Assembly (NCBI RefSeq): GCF_041927875.1
Contig: NZ_JBHFHN010000002.1
Reading direction: 5' to 3' (one strand)
Origin: Paracoccus sp041927875
Lineage (GTDB): Bacteria > Pseudomonadota > Alphaproteobacteria > Rhodobacterales > Rhodobacteraceae
DNA length: 64,000 nucleotides
A program made the translations under genes and the position numbers. The notes under the pieces were generated by a model that was given only the letters and a program-made list of their open reading frames with translations, had not been told where the DNA came from and did no database searches. How positions within the stretch are numbered: the first letter of the stretch is position 1; each line of letters starts with the position of its first letter. Positions 34,189 through 43,267 of the stretch are shown here, in pieces.

Positions 34189-35836
34189 CGCGCGCGCTTT
34201 CGGGGTAAAGCGCGGCATGGAACGGGGCCGCACCCGCGCGCCGATAGGCCTGGGCGAAGGTTTCGGACGGGGCCTGACGCAGCTTCAGATAGGCATCGAC
34301 CAGGCGTTCGATGGCCGGCACGATCTGGTCATAGGCAAAACCCGGCCCGGTCTTTTCGCCGATCGCCGCCAGCGGACCCGAGGCTCCGCCCAGCGTGATC
34401 TGGTAGTTCTCGACCCCGGCGCGATCCAGGCCCAGGATGCCGATATCACCAATATGGTGATGCCCGCAGGCGTTGATGCAGCCCGAGATCTTGATCGCCA
34501 GCGGCCCCACCTCGGCCTCGCGCGCGGCAAGGGCGGTGGCGATGCCTTGGGCCACCGGGATCGACCGGGCGGTGGCAAGGGCGCAGTAATCCATGCCGGG
34601 GCAGGCGATGATGTCGCTGGCCAGGCCGACATTGGCGGCGGCCAGACCGGCGCGCACCAGCGCCGCGTGCAGCGCCGGCAGATCGTCCAGTGCGACATGG
34701 GGCAGCACGACGTTCTGCATATGGGTAATGCGCAGCTCGGCCTGGCTGTAGCGGTCGGCCAGATCGGCCAGCACCCGCATCTGGTCGCTGGTCGCATCCC
34801 CCGGCACCCCGCCATGCGGCTTGAGGCTGACGGTCACGATACCATGCCCGGCGATCTTGTGGGGCGTCACGTTCTGCCCGGCCCAGGCCGCGAAAGCGGG
34901 GTCGGCATCGCGGTGGCGATCATGGATGGCCTGACCGCGCGGCGCCAGATCGGGCAGCGCGAAAGCCCCGCGCAGCCCGGCCAGCACCTGCTGATCAACG
35001 CCGCTGAAGGCCGCGCGACGGGCCGGGAACTCGGCCTCGACCGCGGCGCGAAAGGCGTCCAGCCCGGCCTCGGCGACGGTGATCTTGATGCGCGCCTTAT
35101 ACTTGTTGTCGCGCCGACCCAGCCGGTTATAGGCGGCCAGGATCGCCTCCAGATAGGGCAGCAGATCGGCGGCGGGCAGGAAGTCGCGGATCACCGGGCC
35201 GATCATCGGGGTGCGGCCCAGACCGCCACCGGCGATGACGCGGAAGCCGCGCGCGCCGCCCTGTTCGACGATCATCAGGCCGATATCATGGGCATGGATC
35301 GCGGCGCGGTCGGCGGGGCTGCCGGTGATGGCGATCTTGAACTTGCGCGGCAGGAACTGGAACTCGGGGTGGTCGGTGGACCACTGCCGGATCAGCTCGG
35401 CCCAGGGCCGGGGGTCTTCGATCTCATCCGCGGCGGCGCCGGCAAAGGCGTCGGTCGTGGTGTTGCGGATGGTGTTGCCGCTGGTCTGGATCGCGTGCAT
35501 CCCGACATCAGCAAGCGCGGACAGGATGTCGCCCACATCGGTCAGCTTGGGCCAGTTGAACTGGATGTTCTGGCGCGTGGTGAAATGGCCATAGCCGCGA
35601 TCCCAGCGGTCGGCGATCATCGCCAACTGCCGCATCTGCCGGGCACTGATCGTGCCATAGGGGATCGCCACCCGCAGCATATAGGCGTGCAGTTGCAGGT
35701 AGAGGCCATTCATCAGCCGCAGCGGGCGAAACTGATCCTCGGTCAGTTCACCCGTCAGGCGGCGGTCGATCTGACCCCGGAACTGCGCTACGCGGGCGCG
35801 CACGAAGGCTTCGTCAAAATCGCTGTATTCATACAT
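34178..35836 (-). CDS. cysI: Nitrite/sulfite reductase hemoprotein (CysI type)
   Basis: 552 residues; reduces sulfite to sulfide with six electrons via siroheme and a 4Fe-4S cluster. Two ferredoxin-like halves: YGHFTTRQNIQFNWP and RITHMQNVVLPH contact siroheme, and the cluster ligands are CPGMDYC and ISGCINACGHH. ATG at 35836, overlapping the DUF2849 stop by 8 bp. The context with cysH indicates sulfite as substrate rather than nitrite. Confidence 0.94.
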   Translation of the reverse strand: MYEYSDFDEAFVRARVAQFRGQIDRRLTGELTEDQFRPLRLMNGLYLQLHAYMLRVAIPYGTISARQMRQLAMIADRWDRGYGHFTTRQNIQFNWPKLTDVGDILSALADVGMHAIQTSGNTIRNTTTDAFAGAAADEIEDPRPWAELIRQWSTDHPEFQFLPRKFKIAITGSPADRAAIHAHDIGLMIVEQGGARGFRVIAGGGLGRTPMIGPVIRDFLPAADLLPYLEAILAAYNRLGRRDNKYKARIKITVAEAGLDAFRAAVEAEFPARRAAFSGVDQQVLAGLRGAFALPDLAPRGQAIHDRHRDADPAFAAWAGQNVTPHKIAGHGIVTVSLKPHGGVPGDATSDQMRVLADLADRYSQAELRITHMQNVVLPHVALDDLPALHAALVRAGLAAANVGLASDIIACPGMDYCALATARSIPVAQGIATALAAREAEVGPLAIKISGCINACGHHHIGDIGILGLDRAGVENYQITLGGASGPLAAIGEKTGPGFAYDQIVPAIERLVDAYLKLRQAPSETFAQAYRRAGAAPFHAALYPESARDAA

Positions 35837-36125
35837 GACGCAGGCCTTTCACCGCTTCCGACGGCCCGGTGGCGCGGAAGACTTCGCGGAAATGGACCGG
35901 CTCTGGCCCGTTCGGACCAGGCCGGGCGTCGGCCAGATAGGGGCCGACAACCCGGTCGGACTGGCCAAGCGCCGTCAGCAGACGCAGGTCGGCAATGGCC
36001 TCGTCCTCGATCAGCTCGGCCTTCGCATGGTGGCACACCCAGGCGCCGTCCGGGGCCAGATAGACGACATGGCCTTCCCGCAGGTCGTTCGCGGTCACGA
36101 CTTTCGGGGTGAAACGGCGGGCCAT
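35829..36125 (-). CDS. DUF2849 family protein, first gene of cys operon
   Basis: 98-residue protein of the alphaproteobacterial DUF2849 family. It begins RRFTPKVVTANDLREGHVVYL, then has WVCHHAKAELIED and ends GPSEAVKGLRHV. Function is unknown; the location directly before cysI suggests a small accessory protein of sulfite reduction. The ATG at 36125 has AGGAGAT upstream. It is divergent from an Lrp-type regulator with 114 bp between them. Confidence 0.9.
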   Translation of the reverse strand: MARRFTPKVVTANDLREGHVVYLAPDGAWVCHHAKAELIEDEAIADLRLLTALGQSDRVVGPYLADARPGPNGPEPVHFREVFRATGPSEAVKGLRHV

Positions 36126-36155
36126 GGCAATCTCCTGTTCTATGGGGTGAATATA

Positions 36156-36208
36156 GGACAAAATCCTTCGCCAAGGCTATGCAGCGACGGAAATAAGGAA
36201 TATTGTCC
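36156..36208. promoter_or_regulatory. Candidate Lrp/AsnC operator pair in the cys-lrp intergenic region
   Basis: Two related dyads: GGACAAAATCC (36156-36166) and GGAATATTGTCC (36197-36208, which reads GGACAATATTCC on the minus strand). They are about 41 bp centre to centre, or four helical turns, in the 114-bp gap between DUF2849-cysI and the Lrp-type gene. A TATATT -10-like box for the cys operon overlaps the first. Confidence 0.4.
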
Positions 36209-36239
36209 GCCGTAAACCGTCAAACCGGGACCATGGACC

Positions 36240-36722
36240 ATGACCGACGCCACCCCGAAATCGCCGTTCCGGCTGGATGAGACCGACCGGAAAATCCTTC
36301 GCATCCTGCAACGCGACGCGACCCTGCCGCTGGATGACATCGCCCGTCAGGTCGGCGCGTCCAAGACCCCGGTCTGGAACCGGATTCGCAAGCTGCGCGA
36401 AGCCGGGGTTATCCGCGCCGAAATCGCCGTGCTGGACCCCGAGGCCCTGGGCTTCGAGGCGACCTTCTTTGTGCTGATCCGCACCTCTGAACATGACAAG
36501 GATTGGCAGGCGCGGTTTCTGGCCGCGCTGCTGGCGCGTGATGAGGTGCAAGAGGCGCACCGCCTGGCGGGGGAAATCGACTATCTGCTGAAGGTGCGGG
36601 TGCCCAATGCCCGCGCCTATGACCGCTTCTATCAGTCGCTGATCGGCGAGGTGCGGATCCACAATGTCACCGCGCTGCTGTCGATGGAGGAGATCAAGGC
36701 GGTGACCGCGCTGCCGGTCTGA
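36240..36722 (+). CDS. Lrp/AsnC family transcriptional regulator
   Basis: 160 residues: N-terminal helix-turn-helix (ETDRKILRILQRDATL, DIARQVGASKTPVWNRI) and C-terminal RAM domain (FFVLIRTSEHDKDW, EIDYLLKVRVPNARAY). ATG at 36240. It is divergent from the sulfur-assimilation operon and probably controls it, perhaps sensing cysteine or another sulfur amino acid (inference from position). The stop is 3 bp from the convergent hrpB end. Confidence 0.92.
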   Translation: MTDATPKSPFRLDETDRKILRILQRDATLPLDDIARQVGASKTPVWNRIRKLREAGVIRAEIAVLDPEALGFEATFFVLIRTSEHDKDWQARFLAALLARDEVQEAHRLAGEIDYLLKVRVPNARAYDRFYQSLIGEVRIHNVTALLSMEEIKAVTALPV

Positions 36723-36725
36723 CCC

Positions 36726-39092
36726 CTAGCTGCCGCGCGGCTTGGCGCGGGTGGTCGGGTCGGCCTCGACGGGGTTTTCGGGCCAGGGGTGGCGCGGATA
36801 GCGGCCGCGCATGTCCTTGCGCACATCGACATAGCTGCCCGCCCAGAAGGACGGCAGATCGGTGGTCACCGCGATGGGCTTGTGACCCGGCGACAGCAGT
36901 TCGATGCGCAGCGGGCGGTTGCCGATCATCGGATGGCGCGTCAGCCCGAACAGCTCCTGAAGCCGCACGCTGATCGTCGGGGTCTCGGCGTCGTAATCAA
37001 TCGCCAGCTTGCGGCCCAGCGGCGTGGTGACATGCGCAGGCGCCAGCCGGTCCAGCGCGGCAACGCCGTCCCAGCCCAGCCGGTCGCGCAGCACCGCGAC
37101 CAGATCAAGGCTGGCCAGATCCGCCGCAGTGCGCCGCCCCTTCAGATGCGGCAGCAGCGCGGTCTCATCGGCCAGAACGGCGGCCTCGGACAGGTCGGGC
37201 AGGCCCGCGCCACCGGCATTGACCGCCGCAACCCGCGCCGCCAGCCGCCGCGCCGCATCCGACCAGCGCAGGCCCTGCGCGCGCAGCCCGATCAGCGCGG
37301 CGCGGGCCTGATCCTCGGGCGGGGCGTCGGGCCAATGCGCATCCGACAAGACCAGCACGCCCAGCCGTTCGCGCCGCCGGGTCAGGATGCGGCCCGCGCG
37401 CACGTCCCAATCGCACAGGGTTTCGACGGCCATGCGGTCGCCCAGAACGGCGCGCAATTCGGCCTCGGACAGCGGCAGCGCCAGCCGGATGCGGGCCTCG
37501 CGCGGGTCGCCGTCGGTATCGGTGACAACCAGCAGCGGCGAGGCGGCCAGCGGGTCGGCCTCGTCGATCACCGCGCCCTTGCCGCCCGACAACAGATAGC
37601 GGTTGGTGCTGCCATCACGGCGCTGCGCGATGCGGTCGGGATATGCCAGCGCCGCCATCTGCGCGGGCGACAGGCTGGCGGTGGATGCCGGGGCCAGCCG
37701 CTTCAGCCGCCGCGCCTCATCCTGGATCGCGGGCGGCAGGGCGCGCAGGCGGGCCGCCAGATCGGCCCCTGCCCCGCGCAACGGGTCGCGCGCCTCGATC
37801 AGCGCGGCCAAGGGGGCGGCGGCGGGACCGGCGATCAGCAGCATATGCGCCAGGCGCGGATGCAGCGGCAGCCCCGCCAGCGCCCGGCCATGGGCGGTGA
37901 TGCGGCCCGCGTCGTCCAGCGCGCCAAGCTCGGCCAGCAGCGCGCGGGCCTCGGTCAAGGCAGGGGCCGGGGGCGGGGTCAGGAAGGCCAGATCACCGGC
38001 CTCGGCACCCCAGACCGCCAGTTCCAGCGCCAAGGGCGTCAGATCGGCGGTCAGCATTTCAGGCGGGGCAAAGGCGGGAAGCGCGCCTTCCTCACCGCGT
38101 GTCCACAGCCGATAACAGGTGCCGGGTTCCATACGGCCCGCGCGACCCTGACGCTGCACCGCCTCGGCCCGGCTGACACGTTCGGTCACCAGCCGGGTCA
38201 GACCCGATCCGGGGTCGAACCGCGCCCGCCGCGCGCGCCCGCCATCAACGACGATCCGCACCCCTTGAATGGTCAGCGAGGTTTCCGCAATCGAGGTCGC
38301 CAGCACCACCCGCCGCCCCTGCCCCGGCTCGATCGCGGCGCGCTGATCGGCAAAGGGCAGCGCGCCATAGAGCGGGCGGATGGCGACGCCGGGCAGATCC
38401 AGCAGGGCGGCAACGCGGCGGATCTCGGCCTCGCCGGGCAGAAATGCCAGCACGTCGCCCGGCTCGGCGGCGACGGCATCGGTGATCAGCGCGGCCATGG
38501 CGCGGTCGAACCGTTGGCCGGGCGGCAGCGGTCGGTCCAGCCAGCGGGTCTCGACCGGGAAGGCGCGCCCCTCGGACCGGATCACCGGCGCGCCGTCCAG
38601 CAGCGCGGCGACGGGTTCTGCATCCAGCGTGGCCGACATCACCACGATCCCCAGATCGGGGCGCAACAGGCCGCGGGCCTGCCAGGCCAAAGCCAGCCCC
38701 AGATCGGCATTCAGGGACCGTTCGTGAAACTCATCAAAGATCAGGCAGCCGATGCCGTCGAGGCCCGGATCGGACTGGATCATCCGGGTCAGGATGCCTT
38801 CGGTGACGACCTCGACCCGGCTGCCGGGGCAGGATTGGCCGCGGATGCGGTAGCCGACGGTCTTGCCCGGCACCTCGCCCAGGGTGGCGGCCATACGTTC
38901 GGCAGCGGCGCGGGCGGCCAGACGGCGCGGCTCCAGCATGACGATGCGGCCGGTGACATCGGGCAGCAGCGCCAGCGGCACCCGCGTGGTCTTGCCCGCG
39001 CCGGGCGGGGCCATCAGCACGACGCGCCCTGCGTCGCGCAAGGCATCGCGCAGCGCGGGCAGCACGGTGTCAATCGGCAGGGTCGCGGTCAC
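36726..39092 (-). CDS. hrpB: ATP-dependent helicase HrpB
   Basis: 788-residue DExH-box helicase. Walker A MAPPGAGKTTRVP, DEFHERS box, MSATLD motif III, VLATSIAETSLTI and QRQGRAGRM motif VI, then the HrpB-specific C-terminal region (RPLRIELLSPGHKPIAVT). A GTG start at 39092 is chosen since family proteins begin just before LPIDTVLPAL; the ATG at 39176 lies within the upstream GNAT gene. It is 13 bp after that gene. The cellular substrate is unknown. Confidence 0.93.
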   Translation of the reverse strand: MTATLPIDTVLPALRDALRDAGRVVLMAPPGAGKTTRVPLALLPDVTGRIVMLEPRRLAARAAAERMAATLGEVPGKTVGYRIRGQSCPGSRVEVVTEGILTRMIQSDPGLDGIGCLIFDEFHERSLNADLGLALAWQARGLLRPDLGIVVMSATLDAEPVAALLDGAPVIRSEGRAFPVETRWLDRPLPPGQRFDRAMAALITDAVAAEPGDVLAFLPGEAEIRRVAALLDLPGVAIRPLYGALPFADQRAAIEPGQGRRVVLATSIAETSLTIQGVRIVVDGGRARRARFDPGSGLTRLVTERVSRAEAVQRQGRAGRMEPGTCYRLWTRGEEGALPAFAPPEMLTADLTPLALELAVWGAEAGDLAFLTPPPAPALTEARALLAELGALDDAGRITAHGRALAGLPLHPRLAHMLLIAGPAAAPLAALIEARDPLRGAGADLAARLRALPPAIQDEARRLKRLAPASTASLSPAQMAALAYPDRIAQRRDGSTNRYLLSGGKGAVIDEADPLAASPLLVVTDTDGDPREARIRLALPLSEAELRAVLGDRMAVETLCDWDVRAGRILTRRRERLGVLVLSDAHWPDAPPEDQARAALIGLRAQGLRWSDAARRLAARVAAVNAGGAGLPDLSEAAVLADETALLPHLKGRRTAADLASLDLVAVLRDRLGWDGVAALDRLAPAHVTTPLGRKLAIDYDAETPTISVRLQELFGLTRHPMIGNRPLRIELLSPGHKPIAVTTDLPSFWAGSYVDVRKDMRGRYPRHPWPENPVEADPTTRAKPRGS

Positions 39093-39105
39093 TGCTGTGT
39101 CACGT

Positions 39106-39564
39106 TCACAGGGGCCGGTTGTAGCGGATGAAGGGGCTGCGGACCGCCACCTTGTCGTAAAGCATCCGGCCGGCATAGTTGAACTCTTGCGTCAGCCAAT
39201 AGACGGCGGGGCAACCGGCGCGGTCGGCCTCGGCATAGACGGCTTCGATCAGGGCGCGGCCTACGCCCTGCCCGCGCGTCGCGGCATCGGTGAACAGGTC
39301 TTGCAGGTAACAGACCCCCTCGGGGCGCCAGACATGGGCGTGGTAAAGATAATGCACCAGCCCGACCAGCCGGTCGCCCGACTGCGCCACCCGCGCGTAA
39401 AGGCCGCTGTCGGGATCGGTCAGGCGCGCAAAGGCGGTGTCGTAAAAGTCGGCGGGCAGATCGGGGCGGTCGTAGAAGGCGTGATAGGCTGTATAAAGCC
39501 GCTGCCAATCGGCGCGGTCCTTGGCGGCCAGCGGGCGGATGGTCAGGGACGGGTGTGTCGGCAT
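39106..39564 (-). CDS. GNAT family N-acetyltransferase
   Basis: 152 residues with the acetyl-CoA binding loop TRGQGVGRALIEA, DLFTDAAT before it, and VYWLTQEFNYAGRMLYDKV after. This resembles small-molecule or polyamine acetyltransferases. ATG at 39564. It is upstream of hrpB on the same strand with a 13-bp gap, possibly co-transcribed. Substrate unknown. Confidence 0.9.
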   Translation of the reverse strand: MPTHPSLTIRPLAAKDRADWQRLYTAYHAFYDRPDLPADFYDTAFARLTDPDSGLYARVAQSGDRLVGLVHYLYHAHVWRPEGVCYLQDLFTDAATRGQGVGRALIEAVYAEADRAGCPAVYWLTQEFNYAGRMLYDKVAVRSPFIRYNRPL

Positions 39565-39697
39565 GGCAGACCTCTGGCAAGACGCCCCATCATAGCCAGC
39601 CCAGCCCCGCCCCGCCAGTGCGGTGGCCGATCGCGCTGATGGACTTGGGGCTTAAAACCGCTTAAAGCAGGGGCTAATCCCAAGCGAGGCGCGGAAA

Positions 39698-41293
39698 ATG
39701 TCCCAGGAATATCGTATCGGCATGTTGTGGATGGAAGGTCCGCTCAGCTATCTGGAGCAGCTTTGCGTTGCCTCGTTCTGGGACGCGGGCCATCATGTCG
39801 TGCTGTATCACTATGGCCCGGTGACCGGCGTGCCCGACGGGGTCGAGCTGGCATCCGCCGATGACATCCTGCCGCGCACCAATTTTCTGGCGCATGAACG
39901 CACCGGCAGCCCGGCGCTGCATTCGGATCTGTTCCGCTATCACATGCTGGCCAAGACCGGCGACATGATCTGGGCCGATACCGACGCCTATTGCGTGAAG
40001 AAGTTCGAGACCCCGAATGGCCATTTCTATGGCTGGGAATCCAAGCACCATGTCAATGGCGGCGTGCTGGGCCTGCCCCGCGACAGCGCGACGCTGGCCG
40101 AGCTGCTGGCCTTCACCACCGACGAATTCGCCATCCCCGACTGGTTCGATGCCGACACCAAGGCCAAATACGTCGCCGCGCGCGAGGCGGGAAACCCGAT
40201 CCATTGCAGCGAAATGCCCTGGGGCGTGTGGGGGCCGCACGCGGTCACACATTTCCTGAAAAAGACCGGTGAGGTGCGCTTTGCCCAACCCCGCCACGGC
40301 CTTTATCCCTTCAGCTTCAAGGAGCGGCTGAAGATGCTGAAGCCTGGGCTGGATGTGACGCCCTATATCCTGGACGACACGTTCTCGGTGCATTTCTATG
40401 GGCGGCGGATGCGGCGGCGGCTGGTGACCAGCGAAACCGGCATTCCGCATCCCGACAGCCTGATCGGGCGGCTGCTGGTCAAGCACGGGATCGACCCCAG
40501 GCTGGCGCCGATCCAGAACAAGCCGCCCAAGCTGGACAGCGACGAGGATGACGACGATCAGGACGCGCCGGTTGCGGTAACCGCACCCGCCCCGGTTGCG
40601 GCCCCTGCCCCGGTTGCCGCCCCCCTGCCCGCCGAAGGCCCGCGCCCCAGCCTGACCGAACTGGCCGATGCAGCCGGATCGGATCGAGGCACGCTGAAGC
40701 ACCGCTTCACCGACCTTTACGAGATGCTGTTGCAGCCCCGCCGCGACCAGCCGCTGACCCTGATCGAGTTCACCCCGGCGGTCACCGCCAAAGGGGCGAA
40801 GCCGCCAGTCATCGACCCCGCCGTGTGGCGCGATTACTTCCCGCAGGGTCAGATCATCGGCATCGCGCCCGGCGACATGTCGGCCCATGCCGGTGACCGG
40901 CTGCGGTTCGAGGTGGTGAATGCCGACAACCGCGACGAACTGGCGGCACTCGCCGCGCGCCTGCCGCAGCCGCAGATCGTCATCGACGACGGCAGCCACA
41001 TCTCGCACCACCAGCAGTTCGGCTTTCTGGAACTGTTCCCGCGCCTTGCCCCCGCTGGGCTTTACATCATCGAGGATCTGCGGTGGCAGCCCAAGACCGG
41101 CGAGCGCGCGGGCTTTCCCAAGACCGCCGAACTGTTCCAGGGCTATCTGGACACGCATGAGTTCGACCACAGCCGCCCCGACCTGCGCGCCGCGCTGAAC
41201 GCGCTGCGGCCGCAGATCGCCGGCGTCTTCATGTTCCAGGCGCATTTCCGCAAGGCCAACCGCGATCAGATCGTGGTCGTCCACAAGAAATGA
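39698..41293 (+). CDS. Fusion of glycosyltransferase-like and class I methyltransferase-like domains
   Basis: 531 residues in two parts. Residues 1-~265 look like a DXD-type sugar transferase: IGMLWMEGPLSYLEQL, SDLFRYHMLAKTGDMIWADTDAY with Asp94 and Asp96, and EMPWGVWGP. Residues 281-316 are an acidic run followed by a Pro/Ala-rich linker with a repeated APVAAPAPV unit. Residues ~318-531 match the MycE/TylF-like methyltransferase pattern (ELADAAGSDRGT, FTDLYEMLL, WRDYFPQGQIIGI, IDDGSH at 429-434). The SAM-binding loop expected after LIEF is LIEFTPAVTAKGAKPP, lacking the GxGxG-type glycines, so methyl transfer may be lost. ATG at 39698 follows GAGGCG. Likely a surface polysaccharide enzyme (inference). 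Confidence 0.8.
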   Translation: MSQEYRIGMLWMEGPLSYLEQLCVASFWDAGHHVVLYHYGPVTGVPDGVELASADDILPRTNFLAHERTGSPALHSDLFRYHMLAKTGDMIWADTDAYCVKKFETPNGHFYGWESKHHVNGGVLGLPRDSATLAELLAFTTDEFAIPDWFDADTKAKYVAAREAGNPIHCSEMPWGVWGPHAVTHFLKKTGEVRFAQPRHGLYPFSFKERLKMLKPGLDVTPYILDDTFSVHFYGRRMRRRLVTSETGIPHPDSLIGRLLVKHGIDPRLAPIQNKPPKLDSDEDDDDQDAPVAVTAPAPVAAPAPVAAPLPAEGPRPSLTELADAAGSDRGTLKHRFTDLYEMLLQPRRDQPLTLIEFTPAVTAKGAKPPVIDPAVWRDYFPQGQIIGIAPGDMSAHAGDRLRFEVVNADNRDELAALAARLPQPQIVIDDGSHISHHQQFGFLELFPRLAPAGLYIIEDLRWQPKTGERAGFPKTAELFQGYLDTHEFDHSRPDLRAALNALRPQIAGVFMFQAHFRKANRDQIVVVHKK

Positions 41294-41334
41294 CCCGCCG
41301 CTGATCGCGGCACCGGCGTACAGCGTGCCCCTGC

Positions 41335-42027
41335 CTAGAGGGTAATCGGCTCCAGCACCTCTGGCTCGATCACCCGCACCCCCGCGAGGGCGTCGATCAG
41401 CGCCTGCGCTGACTGTTCCAGCAGCGGGAAGGTGCGATAGTGGCAGGGGATCACCACCTTGAAATCAAAATACTTTTTCGCGGCCCAGGCGGCGCGGGCC
41501 ATGTCCATGGTGAAATGCCCGCCGGCCGACAGGATGCCGATGTCGGGACGGTGATATTCGCCCATCCAGCCCATGTCGGCCATGATATCGGTATCACCCG
41601 AGACATAGATCACATGCCCCTCGCCCGCGATCATGTAGCCCGACTCATGCCCGGCATAGACCGGCCCGTCTTGCCCTTGCAGGGATGAGGAATGGCTGGC
41701 GTTCACCATCGTGACCTTCGCCCCGCCCAGATCGACGGTGCCGCCCTTGTTGAAGCCGATGCCCTCGATCGGCTCATGCGTTTGCCAGTGGCTGACCAGA
41801 TCATAGATGCCGACCACCGGAATGTTCAGTTCCTTGGCAATCGCCAGCGTGTCGCCGGAATGATCGCTATGGCCATGGGTCAGCAGGATATGCGTGGCCC
41901 CTGCGATGGCGGCGTCGCGCTGCCCCTGGGGGAACATCGGGTTGCCGCTGATCCAGGGGTCGATCAGGATCACGGCCTGTTCAATCTCAAGCCGAAAGCC
42001 GGAATGGCCAAGCCAGGTCAGTTTCAT
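41335..42027 (-). CDS. UPF0173 metal-dependent hydrolase (MBL fold)
   Basis: 230-residue metallo-beta-lactamase fold protein. It starts MKLTWLGHSGFRLE, has the metal motif THGHSDHSGDT, NASHSS and YVSGDTDI, and ends with a His in IPCHYRTFPLL. UPF0173 proteins are widespread hydrolases without an assigned substrate. ATG at 42027 preceded by AAAGGAAC. It is divergent from the aldo-keto reductase. Confidence 0.93.
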   Translation of the reverse strand: MKLTWLGHSGFRLEIEQAVILIDPWISGNPMFPQGQRDAAIAGATHILLTHGHSDHSGDTLAIAKELNIPVVGIYDLVSHWQTHEPIEGIGFNKGGTVDLGGAKVTMVNASHSSSLQGQDGPVYAGHESGYMIAGEGHVIYVSGDTDIMADMGWMGEYHRPDIGILSAGGHFTMDMARAAWAAKKYFDFKVVIPCHYRTFPLLEQSAQALIDALAGVRVIEPEVLEPITL

Positions 42028-42127
42028 GGGCGTTCCTTTCATGCTGGCGGCAGGGTGCCATGCGGGCCCAGGGTTGCATAGCCCGATCCGCAACCTAACT
42101 TGACCCTGCAATGAACGGGAGACGTGA

Positions 42128-43186
42128 ATGAAACAGGTCAGACTGGGCAGCACCGGCCCGATGGTCAGCGCGGTATCGCTGGGCACGATGACATTCGGCA
42201 ACCAGACTGGCGCGGATGATGCCTTTGCCCAGATGGACATGGCGCTGGATGCCGGGATCACCTTGTTCGACGTGGCCGAAATGTATCCGGTGAACCCGGT
42301 TCGTGCGGAAACGGCGGGCAATTCCGAACGCATCATCGGTGATTGGCTGACGGCGCGCGGGCTGCGCGACCGGGTGCAGATCGCCACCAAGGTCACCGGT
42401 AACGGATCCTCGATCCGCGGCGGTGAGGGGTTCGACGGCGCCATCATCGGGCGCACGATTGATGCCTCGCTGGGACGGCTGAAGACCGATGTGATCGACC
42501 TTTACCAACTGCACTGGCCGATGCGCGGATCATATGCGTTCCGGCAGAACTGGCGGTTTGACCCGTCGAAGCAAGATCCGGCCGCGACCCACGCGCATAT
42601 GGAAGATGTGGTGGCCGCGCTTGAGGCCGCGCGGGCGGCGGGCAAGATCCGCGCCTGGGGGCTGTCGAACGAAAGCGCCTGGGGGATGACCCGCTGGTGC
42701 GACATGGCCGAACGCGCGGGCGCGGCGCGGCCGGTCGCGGTGCAGAACGAATATTCGCTGCTTTATCGCGCCTATGACACCGACCTGGCCGAGGCCGCCG
42801 TGCATGAGGGCTTTACCCTGCTGGCCTATTCGCCGCTGGCGGCGGGGCTGTTGACCGGCAAATATGCGGGCGGCGTGGTGCCTGACGGGTCGCGCGTCGC
42901 CGTCGACAAGGCGACCGGCGGCCCCGGCAATCTGGGCGGGCGGGTGACCGACCGCGCCCATGCCGCCGTCGCCGCCTATGCCGATCTGGCCCGCGCCCAT
43001 GGCACCGATCTGATCGGCCTGTCGCTGGGCTTTACGCTGTCGCGGCCGTTCCCGGTGATCCCGATTCTGGGGGCGACCCGTGCCGATCAGCTCCGCACGC
43101 AGATCGACCGGCTGGACCTGCGCTGGACTGATGAGATCGACCGTGCCCTGCGTCAGGCCCACAAGGCGCATCCGATGCCCTTCTAA
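42128..43186 (+). CDS. NADP-dependent aldo/keto reductase (Tas-like)
   Basis: 352-residue (beta/alpha)8 reductase closest in pattern to E. coli Tas: SLGTMTFGNQ, catalytic Asp and Tyr in LFDVAEMYPV, Lys in IATKV, His in YQLHWP, GLSNESAWG and QNEYSLL. Insertions after LHWP are also Tas-like. ATG at 42128 with GGGAGACG upstream. Physiological substrate unknown. Followed by tpiA in the same direction, 81 bp later. Confidence 0.93.
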   Translation: MKQVRLGSTGPMVSAVSLGTMTFGNQTGADDAFAQMDMALDAGITLFDVAEMYPVNPVRAETAGNSERIIGDWLTARGLRDRVQIATKVTGNGSSIRGGEGFDGAIIGRTIDASLGRLKTDVIDLYQLHWPMRGSYAFRQNWRFDPSKQDPAATHAHMEDVVAALEAARAAGKIRAWGLSNESAWGMTRWCDMAERAGAARPVAVQNEYSLLYRAYDTDLAEAAVHEGFTLLAYSPLAAGLLTGKYAGGVVPDGSRVAVDKATGGPGNLGGRVTDRAHAAVAAYADLARAHGTDLIGLSLGFTLSRPFPVIPILGATRADQLRTQIDRLDLRWTDEIDRALRQAHKAHPMPF

Positions 43187-43267
43187 GGTCGCTAACATCC
43201 GGCCCGCCGATTGCGCGGCCCGGACCCTGCGGCTATCGTCGCCCCGACCAATGAAGGGGGATATCAG

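Noticed and set aside
40570..40640. Tandem DNA repeat (GCCCCGGTTGC units) inside the fusion gene
   Set aside because: Only about three imperfect units, explained by the Pro/Ala linker; not an independent repeat array.
39674..41284. A 536-codon minus-strand frame opposite the fusion enzyme
   Set aside because: Low-complexity Gly/Arg/Gln composition, no recognisable motif, and exact antisense of a gene with good domain matches.
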